NCBI GenBank assembly: GCA_022822265.1
Contig: JAJECA010000012.1
Span: 1 to 56,923 of the forward strand
From: Acidimicrobiia bacterium
GTDB taxonomy: Bacteria; Actinomycetota; Acidimicrobiia; Acidimicrobiales; Bin134
Direction of reading: 5' to 3'
DNA length: 56,923 nt
Position numbers and translations under genes: made by a program. Of the stretch, positions 34,906-43,119 are shown piece after piece (the stretch's first letter is position 1; each line of letters begins with the position of its first letter). The notes beneath the pieces are model-generated. The model was given only the letters and a program-made list of their open reading frames with translations, did not search any database and had not been told where the DNA came from.

Positions 34906-36176
34906 TGGCCATCCCGTCCTACGTCGACGACTACCTGGCCGACCTCGGTCCCGACGACGCCGACATCACCGATCACGACACCTATGTGGCCGGCGTCCCC
35001 CACTCCACGTTCACCCGGTTGCGGGCGGAAGACCCGGTGCACTGGACCGAAGAGGCCGACGGGGCCGGATTCTGGTCGATCCTGCGCTACGACGACTGCC
35101 TGGCGGTGAGCCGCGACGTCGAGACGTTCACCTCGTCGCTGGGCATCCGCCTCGAGGAGATGGACGCCGAGCAGACCGAGGCCCGGCGGACCATGATGGA
35201 GATGGACCCCCCCGAACACACCCGGCTGCGCCGCCTGGTGAACAAGGGCTTCACCCGCCGGACGGTGGAGACATTCGAGGACTCCATCCGCGAGCTGGTG
35301 GGGGAGGTGCTCGACAAAGCGCTGGCCAACGACGAGTTCGACTTCGTTCACGACATCGCCGAGGAGCTGCCCATGAGGATGCTCGGCCGCCTGCTGGGCA
35401 CCGACGACACCGACGGCCGCAAGCTGGTGGCCTGGGGCGACGCACTCCTGGGCAACACCGATCCCGACTTCACCGACTTTCCGGTGGACCTCACCGACAC
35501 CGAGCAGTTCCGGATGGTCCCGTTTCGCAGCCCCGCGGCCATTGAGATCTTCCAGTACGCCCAAGACCAGGCCGCCGACCGGCGGGTCTGTCCCCGAGAC
35601 GACATCATCACCAAGCTGCTGGCGCCCACCATCGACGGCGACCCGCTCACCGACCTGGAGTTCAACAACTTCTTCACCCTGTTGGTGGCCGCCGGCAACG
35701 ACACCACCCGCTACACCATGACCCACGGCATGTGGACCCTGCTGAACCACCCCCATCTCTGGCAGGCATGGCAGGCCGACCCCGGATTGACCGCCACCGC
35801 GGTGGAGGAGATTCTGCGCAGCGGATCGGTCACCATGCACTTCCGCCGCACCGCTACCCGCGACGTTGAGATGCGGGGCTCGCAGATCCGGGCGGGCGAC
35901 AAGGTGGTGATCTGGTTTGTGGCTGCCAATCACGACCCCGAGGGATTCGAGCGGCCGTTCCGATTCGACTTGGGTCGCGAGCACAACGACCACATGGCGT
36001 TCGGCCGCAACGGGCCGCACCTGTGCCTCGGAGCCTGGCTGGCCCGCATGGAGGTGAGGCTGGTGTTCGAAGAGCTGATGAAGCGGGTGAGCCGCCTGGA
36101 GCCCGCCGGCCCGACCGACCGGCTGCGCTCCAACTTCATCTCCGGAATCAAGCGGCTTCCGGTTCGGGTGGTGTGA
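34905..36176 (+). CDS. Cytochrome P450 (second of two)
   Basis: A 423-residue P450. The heme loop is FGRNGPHLCLG with Cys374, the I-helix AAGNDTTRYTM near 263, ExxR EEILR near 301, and MHFRRTATRDVEM before the meander. It shares the AGN(D/E)TTR and RRTAT blocks with the first P450 and belongs to the same broad clade, but differs clearly in the N-terminal half. ATG 34905 overlaps the decarboxylase stop (TGATG). No ferredoxin gene is adjacent; it may use the 3Fe-4S ferredoxin at 21085-21300. Confidence 0.93.
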   Translation: MAIPSYVDDYLADLGPDDADITDHDTYVAGVPHSTFTRLRAEDPVHWTEEADGAGFWSILRYDDCLAVSRDVETFTSSLGIRLEEMDAEQTEARRTMMEMDPPEHTRLRRLVNKGFTRRTVETFEDSIRELVGEVLDKALANDEFDFVHDIAEELPMRMLGRLLGTDDTDGRKLVAWGDALLGNTDPDFTDFPVDLTDTEQFRMVPFRSPAAIEIFQYAQDQAADRRVCPRDDIITKLLAPTIDGDPLTDLEFNNFFTLLVAAGNDTTRYTMTHGMWTLLNHPHLWQAWQADPGLTATAVEEILRSGSVTMHFRRTATRDVEMRGSQIRAGDKVVIWFVAANHDPEGFERPFRFDLGREHNDHMAFGRNGPHLCLGAWLARMEVRLVFEELMKRVSRLEPAGPTDRLRSNFISGIKRLPVRVV

Positions 36177-37036
36177 TGGGCACCATTGTCGGGGCTGGCC
36201 TTATCTCCCATGTTCCCCCGCTAGTGATGCCCGAGGCGGCCCGCCGAGAGCTCAACAACGGCGAGGACACCACGCTGTACCAGGGCCTCCACGACTTGGG
36301 CGCCCAGCGGCTGCGCCCATTGGAGGCTGACACCGTGGTGGTGGTGGACACCCACTGGTTCACCACCGTCGAGCACATCGTGACCTCCCACGACCGCCGC
36401 TGCGGCCTGTTCACCTCAGAAGAGCTGCCCCGGGGCATGTGCCAAATGCCCTATGACATGCCCGGCGACCGGGAGCTGGCTGAGGCGTGGGCCGCCCAGG
36501 CCGCCGGGCGGGACGACACCTGGATCACAGCCATCGACGACCCCTGTCTGCCGGTGCACTATCCCACCATCAACCTGCTGCCGTTCCTCCAGGGCGACGA
36601 GGCCTGGGTGTCGGCCAGCATCTGCCAGACCGCCGAGCCGGACGACTTTCTGCTGTTCGGCGAGCTGTTGGCCCAGGCGGTGGCCGGCTTGGACCGCCGT
36701 GTGGTGGTTTTGGCCAGTGGCGGACTGAGCCATCGGTTCTGGCCGCTGCGGCAATTCCGCGACCATGAGGGCGCTGATCCTGCGCTGCATCTGCGCACCC
36801 CCGAGGCCAGAGCCGCCGACGAGCGCGTTATTGACTGCCTCATCATGGGGGACCACGCCGGGGTGCTCGGCTTTTTGCCCGAATTCTCCACCCATGCCCC
36901 CGAGGGCTTCTTTGGCCACTACCTGACCATGGTGGGCGCTTTGGGCGGAGCGGCTTGCACCGCCCCTGGCGAGCAATTCGGCCAATACGAAGCGGTCGCC
37001 GGAACCGGCCAGGTGCATCTATGGTTCAGCCCGTGA
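36176..37036 (+). CDS. Class III extradiol ring-cleavage dioxygenase (LigB/HpaD-like)
   Basis: A 286-residue member of the LigB family, which opens catechol-type rings between or beside hydroxyls using Fe(II). The first His ligand is in GLISHVPPLVMP near residue 12, a second in VVVDTHWFTTVEH near 60, and the Glu is in GFLPEFSTH near 238. A SGGLSHRFWP segment near 183 is the catalytic His loop. This arrangement is like homoprotocatechuate 2,3-dioxygenase. ATG 36176 overlaps the P450 stop (TGATG), so P450 and dioxygenase are coupled: one may hydroxylate the ring that the other cleaves. Confidence 0.88.
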   Translation: MGTIVGAGLISHVPPLVMPEAARRELNNGEDTTLYQGLHDLGAQRLRPLEADTVVVVDTHWFTTVEHIVTSHDRRCGLFTSEELPRGMCQMPYDMPGDRELAEAWAAQAAGRDDTWITAIDDPCLPVHYPTINLLPFLQGDEAWVSASICQTAEPDDFLLFGELLAQAVAGLDRRVVVLASGGLSHRFWPLRQFRDHEGADPALHLRTPEARAADERVIDCLIMGDHAGVLGFLPEFSTHAPEGFFGHYLTMVGALGGAACTAPGEQFGQYEAVAGTGQVHLWFSP

Positions 37037-37740
37037 AGCGCGCCCTGGCCATCGCCCACGAGTTGGACGGTCTCCCCGGCCAGATAGCCACCCGCTTGCG
37101 CCAGCGGGGCTATGAGGTCCACATCCATGTGGTGACCCACGACTACGACTATCCCAACGTCTCCGTGCCCTTCCCGTCGATGGACGACTACGACCTGCTG
37201 CTGCCGATGGGCTCGGTGCGCACGCTGACCGACAAAGACGAGATCGACACCTGGATCTACGAAGAGCTCGACATGATCAGAAAGGCCCATGAGGAGGGCA
37301 AGCCCGTGTTGGGGATCTGCTTCGGCGGGCAGCTCATCTCCGAGGCGTTGGGCGGCGAAGTCGAGGTGTCTCCGGTGACCGAGATCGGCTGGTTCGAGCT
37401 TGACGACGGAGAGGATGGCCCCAACCCGGCCGGGCCGGGGCCGTGGATGCAATGGCACCACGACCGGTTCACGCCGCCCCCCGGCGCCGAGGTGCTGGCC
37501 CGCAACGACAGCTCGGTGCAGCTCATCAGGATCGGCAACACGGTGGGAACCCAGTTCCACCCCGAAGTTGACGTGGCCCACGTGGAGTCATTCCTCCGGC
37601 TGGCCCCCCAGGACTATTTGGACGAGTGCGGGGTGGACTTCGACCAACTCATGGAGGAGACCCGCCAGCACGAGATGGCCAACATCAAGCAGTGCCACGC
37701 ATTTGTTGACTGGTATTTGGACGAGGTGCTGGCCGACTAG
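37033..37740 (+). CDS. Class I glutamine amidotransferase / gamma-glutamyl hydrolase-like protein
   Basis: A 235-residue class I amidotransferase. The nucleophile is in LGICFGGQLI, and the His-Glu pair in TQFHPEVD; a third conserved patch is QWHHDRF. It resembles GuaA-like stand-alone domains and the small amidotransferases (AtdA2/TdnT type) that hydrolyse gamma-glutamyl amides beside a GS-like ligase. GTG at 37033 overlaps the dioxygenase stop (GTGA); ATG at 37021 is possible. It converges with the second GS-like ligase gene, 18 bp away. Confidence 0.82.
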   Translation: MKRALAIAHELDGLPGQIATRLRQRGYEVHIHVVTHDYDYPNVSVPFPSMDDYDLLLPMGSVRTLTDKDEIDTWIYEELDMIRKAHEEGKPVLGICFGGQLISEALGGEVEVSPVTEIGWFELDDGEDGPNPAGPGPWMQWHHDRFTPPPGAEVLARNDSSVQLIRIGNTVGTQFHPEVDVAHVESFLRLAPQDYLDECGVDFDQLMEETRQHEMANIKQCHAFVDWYLDEVLAD

Positions 37741-37758
37741 CGCCCCCCGCCGGGGCCC

Positions 37759-39072
37759 TCAGTGGTACATGAGGTACTCGTCGAGCTCCCACTGGGTTAC
37801 CTCGCCGCCAGGCACGTCCTCGCCCACCGCGGCGATGTAGCGCTCCCACTCGGCCTGTTTGTTGGCGATGAAGTTCTGGCACAGGTCGTCGCCCACCGCG
37901 GCCATCAGCGCGGGATCGGCTGCGAGATGCTCCAAGGCCACCGCCAGGCTGGGTGCCGCGCCCACATCGGTGTTGACCTCTTCGAACCCGTCGGCAGTGA
38001 GCGGGTCGGGGCACTCCAGCTCATCGACCATGCCAAGGCGGGCAGCTTGGAGGACGGTGGCCACCCCGAGGTGGATGTTGACCGCGCCGTCGCTCACCCG
38101 GTTCTCGATCCGGGTGGCGGCCCCCCGAGCCTCGGGCATTCGGTTGGCCGCGCAGCGGTGGTCGTGGCCCCAGTTGGCCCAGTAGCCGTTTAGCTCTGCG
38201 GGCTGGAGCCGCCGGTAGGCGTTCACCGTGGGGGCGCATAGCGCGACGAGCCCCTGATGGTGGGCCACCAACCCGGCCAGGCACCCCTTGGCCAGGGCCG
38301 ACAGGCCGTCGTCGGCTGTGGTGTCGTTGAAGGCGTTGTGGCCGTCGGCGTCGACCAGTGAGAAGTTCACGTGAACCCCGCTGCCGGCCACCCCCACGAA
38401 CGGCTTGCCTAGAAAGGTGAGGTCAAGCCCGTGGCTCAGGGCCACCTCCCGGGCCAGCACCCGGAACAAGAACGCCTCGTCGGCGGCCTTGAGGGCGTCG
38501 TCGTATTCCAGGGTCAGCTCGAACTGCGACTCGTCATACTCGGCGTTGATGCTCTCCAGGGGAAACCCGCACCGCCAGGCGGTGCGGGTGATGTCGTCGA
38601 TCAGCCCGGTCGGGTCGGCCGAGCGGCCCGTGCCGTAGACGAACGACCGGGGAGTGTCCCAGCGCTCCCAGCCGCCATCGCCGTCGGGCTGGAGCACGTA
38701 GGCCTCGAACTCGATGCCCACCTTGGGCGAGTAGCCCAGGTCAGCCCACGCCGCGATGGCCTGCTGAAGGGCATGGCGGGCCGAGACCACATATGGCTGT
38801 CCCCGGAAGTCCAGATGGCCGACCACCACGCCGGTGGCGTCGTCCTCCCAGCTGGTGCGCACATCGTCGGGATTGAAGGAGGCCACCACGTCGGGGAGCC
38901 CCTCGAGCAGATAGGCGCCGGGGGCCGGGATCAGGCTGCGGTCGTAGCCGAGGGCGAACGTGGTGATGCAGTGACCGGTGCCCTGCTCGGCCAGGTGGAC
39001 GGGCAGGTACTTGCCCCGGGCCAGGCCGAGATGGTCAGGCCACAGAACGCGAATCCGGTCGTAGTCGCTCAT
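37759..39072 (-). CDS. Glutamine-synthetase-like ligase, copy 2
   Basis: A 437-residue GS-fold ligase. It opens IRVLWPDHLGLARGKYLPV, has the metal site KVGIEFEAYV, then NAEYDESQFELTLEYDDAL, GSGVHVNFSLVDADGHNAF and a glutamate/ATP region TRIENRVSDGAVNIHLG. It is diverged from copy 1, with a shorter N-terminus and an ENRVSDG rather than EFRSAGAD block, so it likely uses a different amine. ATG at 39072 is preceded by AGAGGAACC. It lies downstream of the alpha/beta hydrolase gene by 48 bp on the same strand. Confidence 0.87.
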   Translation of the reverse strand: MSDYDRIRVLWPDHLGLARGKYLPVHLAEQGTGHCITTFALGYDRSLIPAPGAYLLEGLPDVVASFNPDDVRTSWEDDATGVVVGHLDFRGQPYVVSARHALQQAIAAWADLGYSPKVGIEFEAYVLQPDGDGGWERWDTPRSFVYGTGRSADPTGLIDDITRTAWRCGFPLESINAEYDESQFELTLEYDDALKAADEAFLFRVLAREVALSHGLDLTFLGKPFVGVAGSGVHVNFSLVDADGHNAFNDTTADDGLSALAKGCLAGLVAHHQGLVALCAPTVNAYRRLQPAELNGYWANWGHDHRCAANRMPEARGAATRIENRVSDGAVNIHLGVATVLQAARLGMVDELECPDPLTADGFEEVNTDVGAAPSLAVALEHLAADPALMAAVGDDLCQNFIANKQAEWERYIAAVGEDVPGGEVTQWELDEYLMYH

Positions 39073-39120
39073 GGTGCGGTTCCTCTCATGGCAGAGATGC
39101 AGCCGATAAGTCAAAGCCCA

Positions 39121-39924
39121 TCATGGCCGAGTGGCCGGGAGCGAACCCAAGAACTCGCCCACCAGTCGGTTGAAGATCGCGGGGGCTTCCGAGGGGCTGA
39201 GGTGGCCCGCCCCCGGGATCACTTCCAGCCGGCTGTCGGGGATGCCCTCCGCGATCTCGGCGGCATAGGCCGGCGGCGTCTCTTCGTCGAGCTCACCCAC
39301 GATGACCAGGGTGGGTGAACTGATCTCTCCGAGCCGGTGGCGCACGTCGTGAGTGGTGAGCAGCCCGCACGCGGCCTGGAACCCCGCCGAGGGGATACGG
39401 GCCATGGCCGCCGCCGTTCGGACGCGCTCGGGTCCATCGAAGCCAGGGGCGGCAATGGAAGCGATCACATCGTCGGCAATGTCGGCCAGATTGAGCCCGG
39501 CGTCCAGCGGCGCGGTCCGAGTTCGGCGCCATTCGTCGGGGTCGGTGCCGTCGCCCCCGAACGCCGCGCTGGTGCCAGCCAGCACCAGCGACCGGACTCG
39601 GTGGGGATGGCGCAGGGCGGTGTGCAGCGCATGGTGCCCTCCGAAGGACAAGCCACACAGGTGAGCGGACTCCACCCCCAACCGATCGAGGAGCTCGGCT
39701 ACGGCGTCGGCAATGGCCTCGAACGTGAGCGGGCTGATCGGCGCCGACGCGCCGTAGCCGGGCATGTCCCAGGCCGCGCAGCGCCACCGGTCGCTCAATG
39801 TCTCGATCTGGGGCTCCCACGCAATCCGCGAGCCCCCTAGGCCGTGGAGAAACAGCACCACATCGCCTTCGCCGGCCTCTCGCCAGGCGATTGCGCCGTC
39901 CACGTCTCGAACCGGAGCAGCCAC
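39121..39924 (-). CDS. Alpha/beta hydrolase
   Basis: A 267-residue alpha/beta hydrolase. The oxyanion segment is LFLHGLGGSRIAWEPQ, the nucleophile elbow GLSFGGHHAL (Ser near 96), the acid in VGELDEETPP and the His in PGAGHLSPSEAP. Enol-lactonase (PcaD) and meta-cleavage-product hydrolases share this pattern, which fits the dioxygenase nearby. It starts at GTG 39924; a TAGTTT lies eight bases ahead and may be the -10 of a leaderless promoter. The PuuD-like gene is divergent, 51 bp away. Confidence 0.88.
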   Translation of the reverse strand: MAAPVRDVDGAIAWREAGEGDVVLFLHGLGGSRIAWEPQIETLSDRWRCAAWDMPGYGASAPISPLTFEAIADAVAELLDRLGVESAHLCGLSFGGHHALHTALRHPHRVRSLVLAGTSAAFGGDGTDPDEWRRTRTAPLDAGLNLADIADDVIASIAAPGFDGPERVRTAAAMARIPSAGFQAACGLLTTHDVRHRLGEISSPTLVIVGELDEETPPAYAAEIAEGIPDSRLEVIPGAGHLSPSEAPAIFNRLVGEFLGSLPATRP

Positions 39925-39975
39925 CGCAAACCAAACTAACGTTCACAGCGAGAGCGTCTGGAAGCGAACAATTCG

Positions 39976-40683
39976 GTGACCACAAAACCCCCATTGATAG
40001 GACTGCCGGGCCGGCGCAAGCAGGCATCGGAGATCAGCGGCTTTCCCGAGATGATGGCCAAAAGCGATGTCGATCTGTACATGGCCGACTACGCCCGCGG
40101 CGTCATCGAAGCCGGCGGCATCCCGGTTCACATCCCCATCGATGTCGACCCCGCCGCGGTGGGGGAGCGCCTCGATGGGATCGTCCTCCCCGGGGGAACC
40201 GACATCGATCCGATCCTCTATGGGGCCGATCCCGATCCCGAGCTACTGCCCCTCGAGCCCGAGCGCGACGATCTAGAGCTCGCGTTGCTCTCTGCCGCCC
40301 TCAGAGCTGAAATCCCGGTGCTGGGCATCTGCCGGGGCATCCAAGTGCTCAACGTCCACCAGGGAGGCACGCTGCACCAGCACGTGCCCGAACACGGCCG
40401 CTTCGACTTGCCCATCGACTCCACCATCCACGAGGTGAGTTTCGCCGAGGGCTCCACGCTGCACGAGCTGTACGGCCCCTCAGCCCAGGTGAACAGCCTC
40501 CACCACCAAACGGTGGCCGATCTAGGCCGCGACCTCGCCATCACCGCCCAGGCTGAAGACGGCACCATCGAGGGCGTGGAGATGGGAGACCACGTGGTTG
40601 CCGTCCAATGGCACCCCGAGATGATGCCCACCCGCCCCACCGACCCCATCTTCGGCTGGCTGGTTGAACGAGCGTCTCGCTAA
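39976..40683 (+). CDS. Gamma-glutamyl-amide hydrolase, PuuD-like (peptidase C26)
   Basis: A 235-residue C26-family enzyme that would release glutamate from a gamma-glutamyl compound. The nucleophile Cys is in LGICRGIQVLNV, His-Glu in AVQWHPEMM, and the family opening LIGLPGR and PGGTDIDPILYG are present. PuuD in enterobacteria hydrolyses gamma-glutamyl-GABA, and the two GS-like ligases here could supply analogous substrates. It starts at GTG 39976. The 3' end overlaps the sterol-methyltransferase-like gene on the other strand by four bases. Confidence 0.9.
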   Translation: MTTKPPLIGLPGRRKQASEISGFPEMMAKSDVDLYMADYARGVIEAGGIPVHIPIDVDPAAVGERLDGIVLPGGTDIDPILYGADPDPELLPLEPERDDLELALLSAALRAEIPVLGICRGIQVLNVHQGGTLHQHVPEHGRFDLPIDSTIHEVSFAEGSTLHELYGPSAQVNSLHHQTVADLGRDLAITAQAEDGTIEGVEMGDHVVAVQWHPEMMPTRPTDPIFGWLVERASR

Positions 40684-41705
40684 TCCGGCTTTCGGCCGTG
40701 AATGAAGTACATGGGGGTGAAGATGCCGAGTTGGCCCGCCTCGGCCATGGCATCTGCGCAGAGGTTGAGGGTCGTGTGGACCCGAACCGACCCTTGTGGC
40801 GCCAAGCGAAGCGCCTCAAGTGCTCTCAACAGGTGATGGGTCATCCAGCGACCGACTTTTGCCTTGCGAAGAGCGGCCAGGGACAGACCCGGACTCACCA
40901 AGGGCTGATACCACGGAATCGACGGGTGGGCTTGAGTCGCGATGTCCCGGGTCTCCACGATTTCGAACCCCACCGTTTGCAGCGCGTTGTCCACGGTTGG
41001 CATGAAGTCGATGTCGAGCAAACCGCCACCCAGTTCGATATCGGCCTTGATCTGGAGGTGGTGAGGATCTTGGGAGTTGAACCGGTCAGTCAGACAGAAT
41101 TCGTAGGCACCGAAGTGCCCGCCGGGCTTCAATAGACGGAAGGCTTCGCCGTAGACGCTGACTTTGTCCGGCGCACAGCAGGTGGCCTCAATGGCGTAGA
41201 CGGCGTCGAATGACCCGTCGGGAGCGTCGACGTTCAGAAAGTCGCAGTGGAGGAACTCCACCTGGTCTGAGAGTCCCGCCTCCTCCGTTCGCTTTCGAGC
41301 TTTTTTGAGCTGGTATTCGTTGCTGTTGACGCCGACGATCTTGGCGCCAGAGAAGCGGGCGATCTCCAACAGCGGTCCGGCAATGCCGCAGCCGAGGTCG
41401 GCGACGGCCATCCCGGCTCCGAGGCCGATCCTGTGGGCCAGGAGGTGCTGGTGGCGTTGCTGCGACGTCTCCATTCTCTCGCCGGGAACTCCAGGGGCGA
41501 AGTGAAAGGAAGTGCCCCAGCCGTACTCATAGAAGTCCGTCACGAGGTCGTAGTAGAGGTTGTTGAACTCCTCGTAGCCCTGTTGTCTGACTTCCGATCC
41601 GTTTTGCTTGGCCGTATTGAATAAGTCCTCGTAGTTGCTGATGGCCGGATCGACGCCAGCAGACGCTTCCTGGTCCTTCAGGACGTTGGTGAGCTTGACA
41701 GACAT
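40680..41705 (-). CDS. Sterol C-24 methyltransferase (Erg6/SMT-like), copy A
   Basis: A 341-residue SAM-dependent methyltransferase that carries the diagnostic blocks of eukaryotic sterol 24-C-methyltransferases. Region I is FYEYGWGTSFHFA (58-70); SAM motif I is ADLGCGIAGP (102-111) followed by GAKIVGVNSNEYQL; the sterol region AIEATCCAP (171-179); then CLTDRF; and the C-terminal SMT domain begins IPWYQPL (263-269) and ends LGIFTPMYFIHGRKP. I compared these with yeast Erg6 from memory. The usual His in EATCHAP is Cys here. AAGGAGGG is a strong ribosome site 20 bp after copy B. Expected reaction: methyl transfer to a delta-24 sterol side chain. Confidence 0.9.
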   Translation of the reverse strand: MSVKLTNVLKDQEASAGVDPAISNYEDLFNTAKQNGSEVRQQGYEEFNNLYYDLVTDFYEYGWGTSFHFAPGVPGERMETSQQRHQHLLAHRIGLGAGMAVADLGCGIAGPLLEIARFSGAKIVGVNSNEYQLKKARKRTEEAGLSDQVEFLHCDFLNVDAPDGSFDAVYAIEATCCAPDKVSVYGEAFRLLKPGGHFGAYEFCLTDRFNSQDPHHLQIKADIELGGGLLDIDFMPTVDNALQTVGFEIVETRDIATQAHPSIPWYQPLVSPGLSLAALRKAKVGRWMTHHLLRALEALRLAPQGSVRVHTTLNLCADAMAEAGQLGIFTPMYFIHGRKPD

Positions 41706-41725
41706 TGAGACCCTCCTTGATTGAG

Positions 41726-42751
41726 CTAGTCCGGCTTTCGGGCGAGGAAGAAGTACGCCGGGGTGAAGAAGCCGAGCTTGCCTGCTTCGGCCAGGCCCTC
41801 GGCGCCGATGTTCAGGGTTTCCGACACGCGAACTGCTCCTTGCGGCACGACGCGAAGCGCTTCGAGCACTCGTAGCGACTGGGTGGTCATCCAGCGTCCT
41901 ATGGCCGATGCGCGCAGTCCCGTCAGAGAGAACCCCGGGCTTACCAAGGGTTGATACCAGGGGATTGACGGGCCAGTGGGTATCGCGAGGTCACTTGTTT
42001 CCAATATCTCGAAACCCACCGACTTGAGCGCATGGTCAACGGTTGGCAGGTCGTCCAGGTCAGTCAGCCCGGTTCCCAACAGGAGGTTGTTCTTGATCTT
42101 GAGGTGGAGGGGATTATCAGCGTCGAAGCGATCAGTGAGACACCATTCGTGAGCGGCGAAGCACTGGCCGGGCTTCAGCAAGCGGAAGGCCTCGCCGTAG
42201 ATACTCTCTTTGTCGGGGGCGCAACAGGTGGCTTCAACGCCGTAGACCGCGTCGAACGACTCGTCGGGGGCGTCGACGTTCAAGAAGTCGCAATGCAGGA
42301 ACTCGGCCAAATGGGTGAGCTGCGCTTCTTCCGTCAGCTTCCGGGCCCGTTCCAATTGGTAGGCGTTGCTGTTCACGCCCACGATCTTGGCCCCGGAAAA
42401 GCGGGCAATCTCCAATAGCGGACCGCCGATGCCGCAACCGAGGTCGGCCACGACCATCCCAGGCCGCAATTCGAGCTTGTGGGCCAAGAAGTGCTCGTGG
42501 CGTCTGATGGAAGCCTCCAAGCTCTCCCCGGCGACACGGGGGGCGAAATGAAAGGACTTGCCCCATCCGTACTCGTAGAAGTCCGTTGCCACGTCGTAGT
42601 AGAGGTTGTTGAACTCCTCGTGGCCGCCTTCCCCGCTGCCTGAATCGCTGTTCTTGAGTTGCCTGAATCGGCTCTCGTATTCGCGAATAGTCGGGTCGAC
42701 GGCCTCAGTGCTTCCTGGCTTCTTCAAAATATTGGCGAGCTTGGCAGACAT
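41726..42751 (-). CDS. Sterol C-24 methyltransferase (Erg6/SMT-like), copy B
   Basis: The upstream paralogue, also 341 residues and alignable to copy A without gaps; my hand count gives about 224 identities (66%). Region I is FYEYGWGKSFHFA, SAM motif I ADLGCGIGGP, the sterol region GVEATCCAP, and the C-terminal domain IPWYQPL to the LARKP end. The N-terminal 40 residues and the 140-150 helix differ most. In organisms with two SMTs, one adds the first methyl at C-24 and the other the second at C-28; whether that applies here is inference. An AAGGGG ribosome site precedes ATG 42751. The 105-bp gap upstream has a GGGCG/CGCCC hairpin but no strong promoter. Confidence 0.9.
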   Translation of the reverse strand: MSAKLANILKKPGSTEAVDPTIREYESRFRQLKNSDSGSGEGGHEEFNNLYYDVATDFYEYGWGKSFHFAPRVAGESLEASIRRHEHFLAHKLELRPGMVVADLGCGIGGPLLEIARFSGAKIVGVNSNAYQLERARKLTEEAQLTHLAEFLHCDFLNVDAPDESFDAVYGVEATCCAPDKESIYGEAFRLLKPGQCFAAHEWCLTDRFDADNPLHLKIKNNLLLGTGLTDLDDLPTVDHALKSVGFEILETSDLAIPTGPSIPWYQPLVSPGFSLTGLRASAIGRWMTTQSLRVLEALRVVPQGAVRVSETLNIGAEGLAEAGKLGFFTPAYFFLARKPD

Positions 42752-42781
42752 TGAGCCCCTTCAAATTCCGCTTCGACAGCA

Positions 42782-42795
42782 CGGGCGCTTCCGCC
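42782..42795 (-). terminator. Small GC hairpin upstream of the methyltransferase pair
   Basis: GGGCG and CGCCC pair around a four-base loop in the 105-bp gap between the HTH gene and copy B. No U run follows on the minus strand, so it may only be a leader structure. Confidence 0.3.
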
Positions 42796-42856
42796 CACAA
42801 CGACGAGCCAGCATACTGACGTGTCTGCGGCAGCGGCTATTGGCTGCTATCTAGCC

Positions 42857-43111
42857 CTAGGCCCGATCGGATTCGACGATGGCGGTCACCGTCTTACGGC
42901 CGAGTCCCGAAGCCTCGGCGAGTTGTCGGAGCGAGGCCCCAACGCGATGCGCCACCCGAATCATGTCGTCTCGGATCGCCATCTCCCTGTGAGCCCGATC
43001 TGCGCTAAGGCCAACCACAGCTAGAGCGGCACCTATTTCATCTTCAAGGCTGCCTCGGTACTTGTCCATCAAGGCATCAGCTGCGGACACATCTACATCG
43101 CGATAGCTCAT
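42857..43111 (-). CDS. Small helix-turn-helix protein
   Basis: An 84-residue protein. The C-terminal half has a helix-turn-helix pattern, ASLRQLAEASGLGRKTVTAIV, at about 59-79. The N-terminal half is helical and acidic. Start ATG 43111 follows the SnoaL-like gene by eight bases, so it belongs to that operon, immediately upstream of the methyltransferase pair; it may regulate the pair or be a small DNA-binding partner. No family could be named. Confidence 0.65.
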   Translation of the reverse strand: MSYRDVDVSAADALMDKYRGSLEDEIGAALAVVGLSADRAHREMAIRDDMIRVAHRVGASLRQLAEASGLGRKTVTAIVESDRA

Positions 43112-43119
43112 GGCTGCTC

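Noticed and set aside
34830..36020. 396-residue minus-strand open frame
   Set aside because: Antisense shadow of the second P450; composition typical of GC-rich antisense frames.
21300..36176. Reading both P450s as definite sterol side-chain hydroxylases linked to the sterol methyltransferases
   Set aside because: Resemblance to the CYP125/142 branch is only by short blocks, and both genes are coupled to amine-type and ring-cleavage enzymes rather than to sterol genes.
40680..42751. Reading the methyltransferase pair as tocopherol, sarcosine/dimethylglycine or cyclopropane fatty acid methyltransferases
   Set aside because: Those families share SAM motif I but not the YEYGWG region, the EATC-x-AP block or the IPWYQPL C-terminal domain, all of which are present in both copies.
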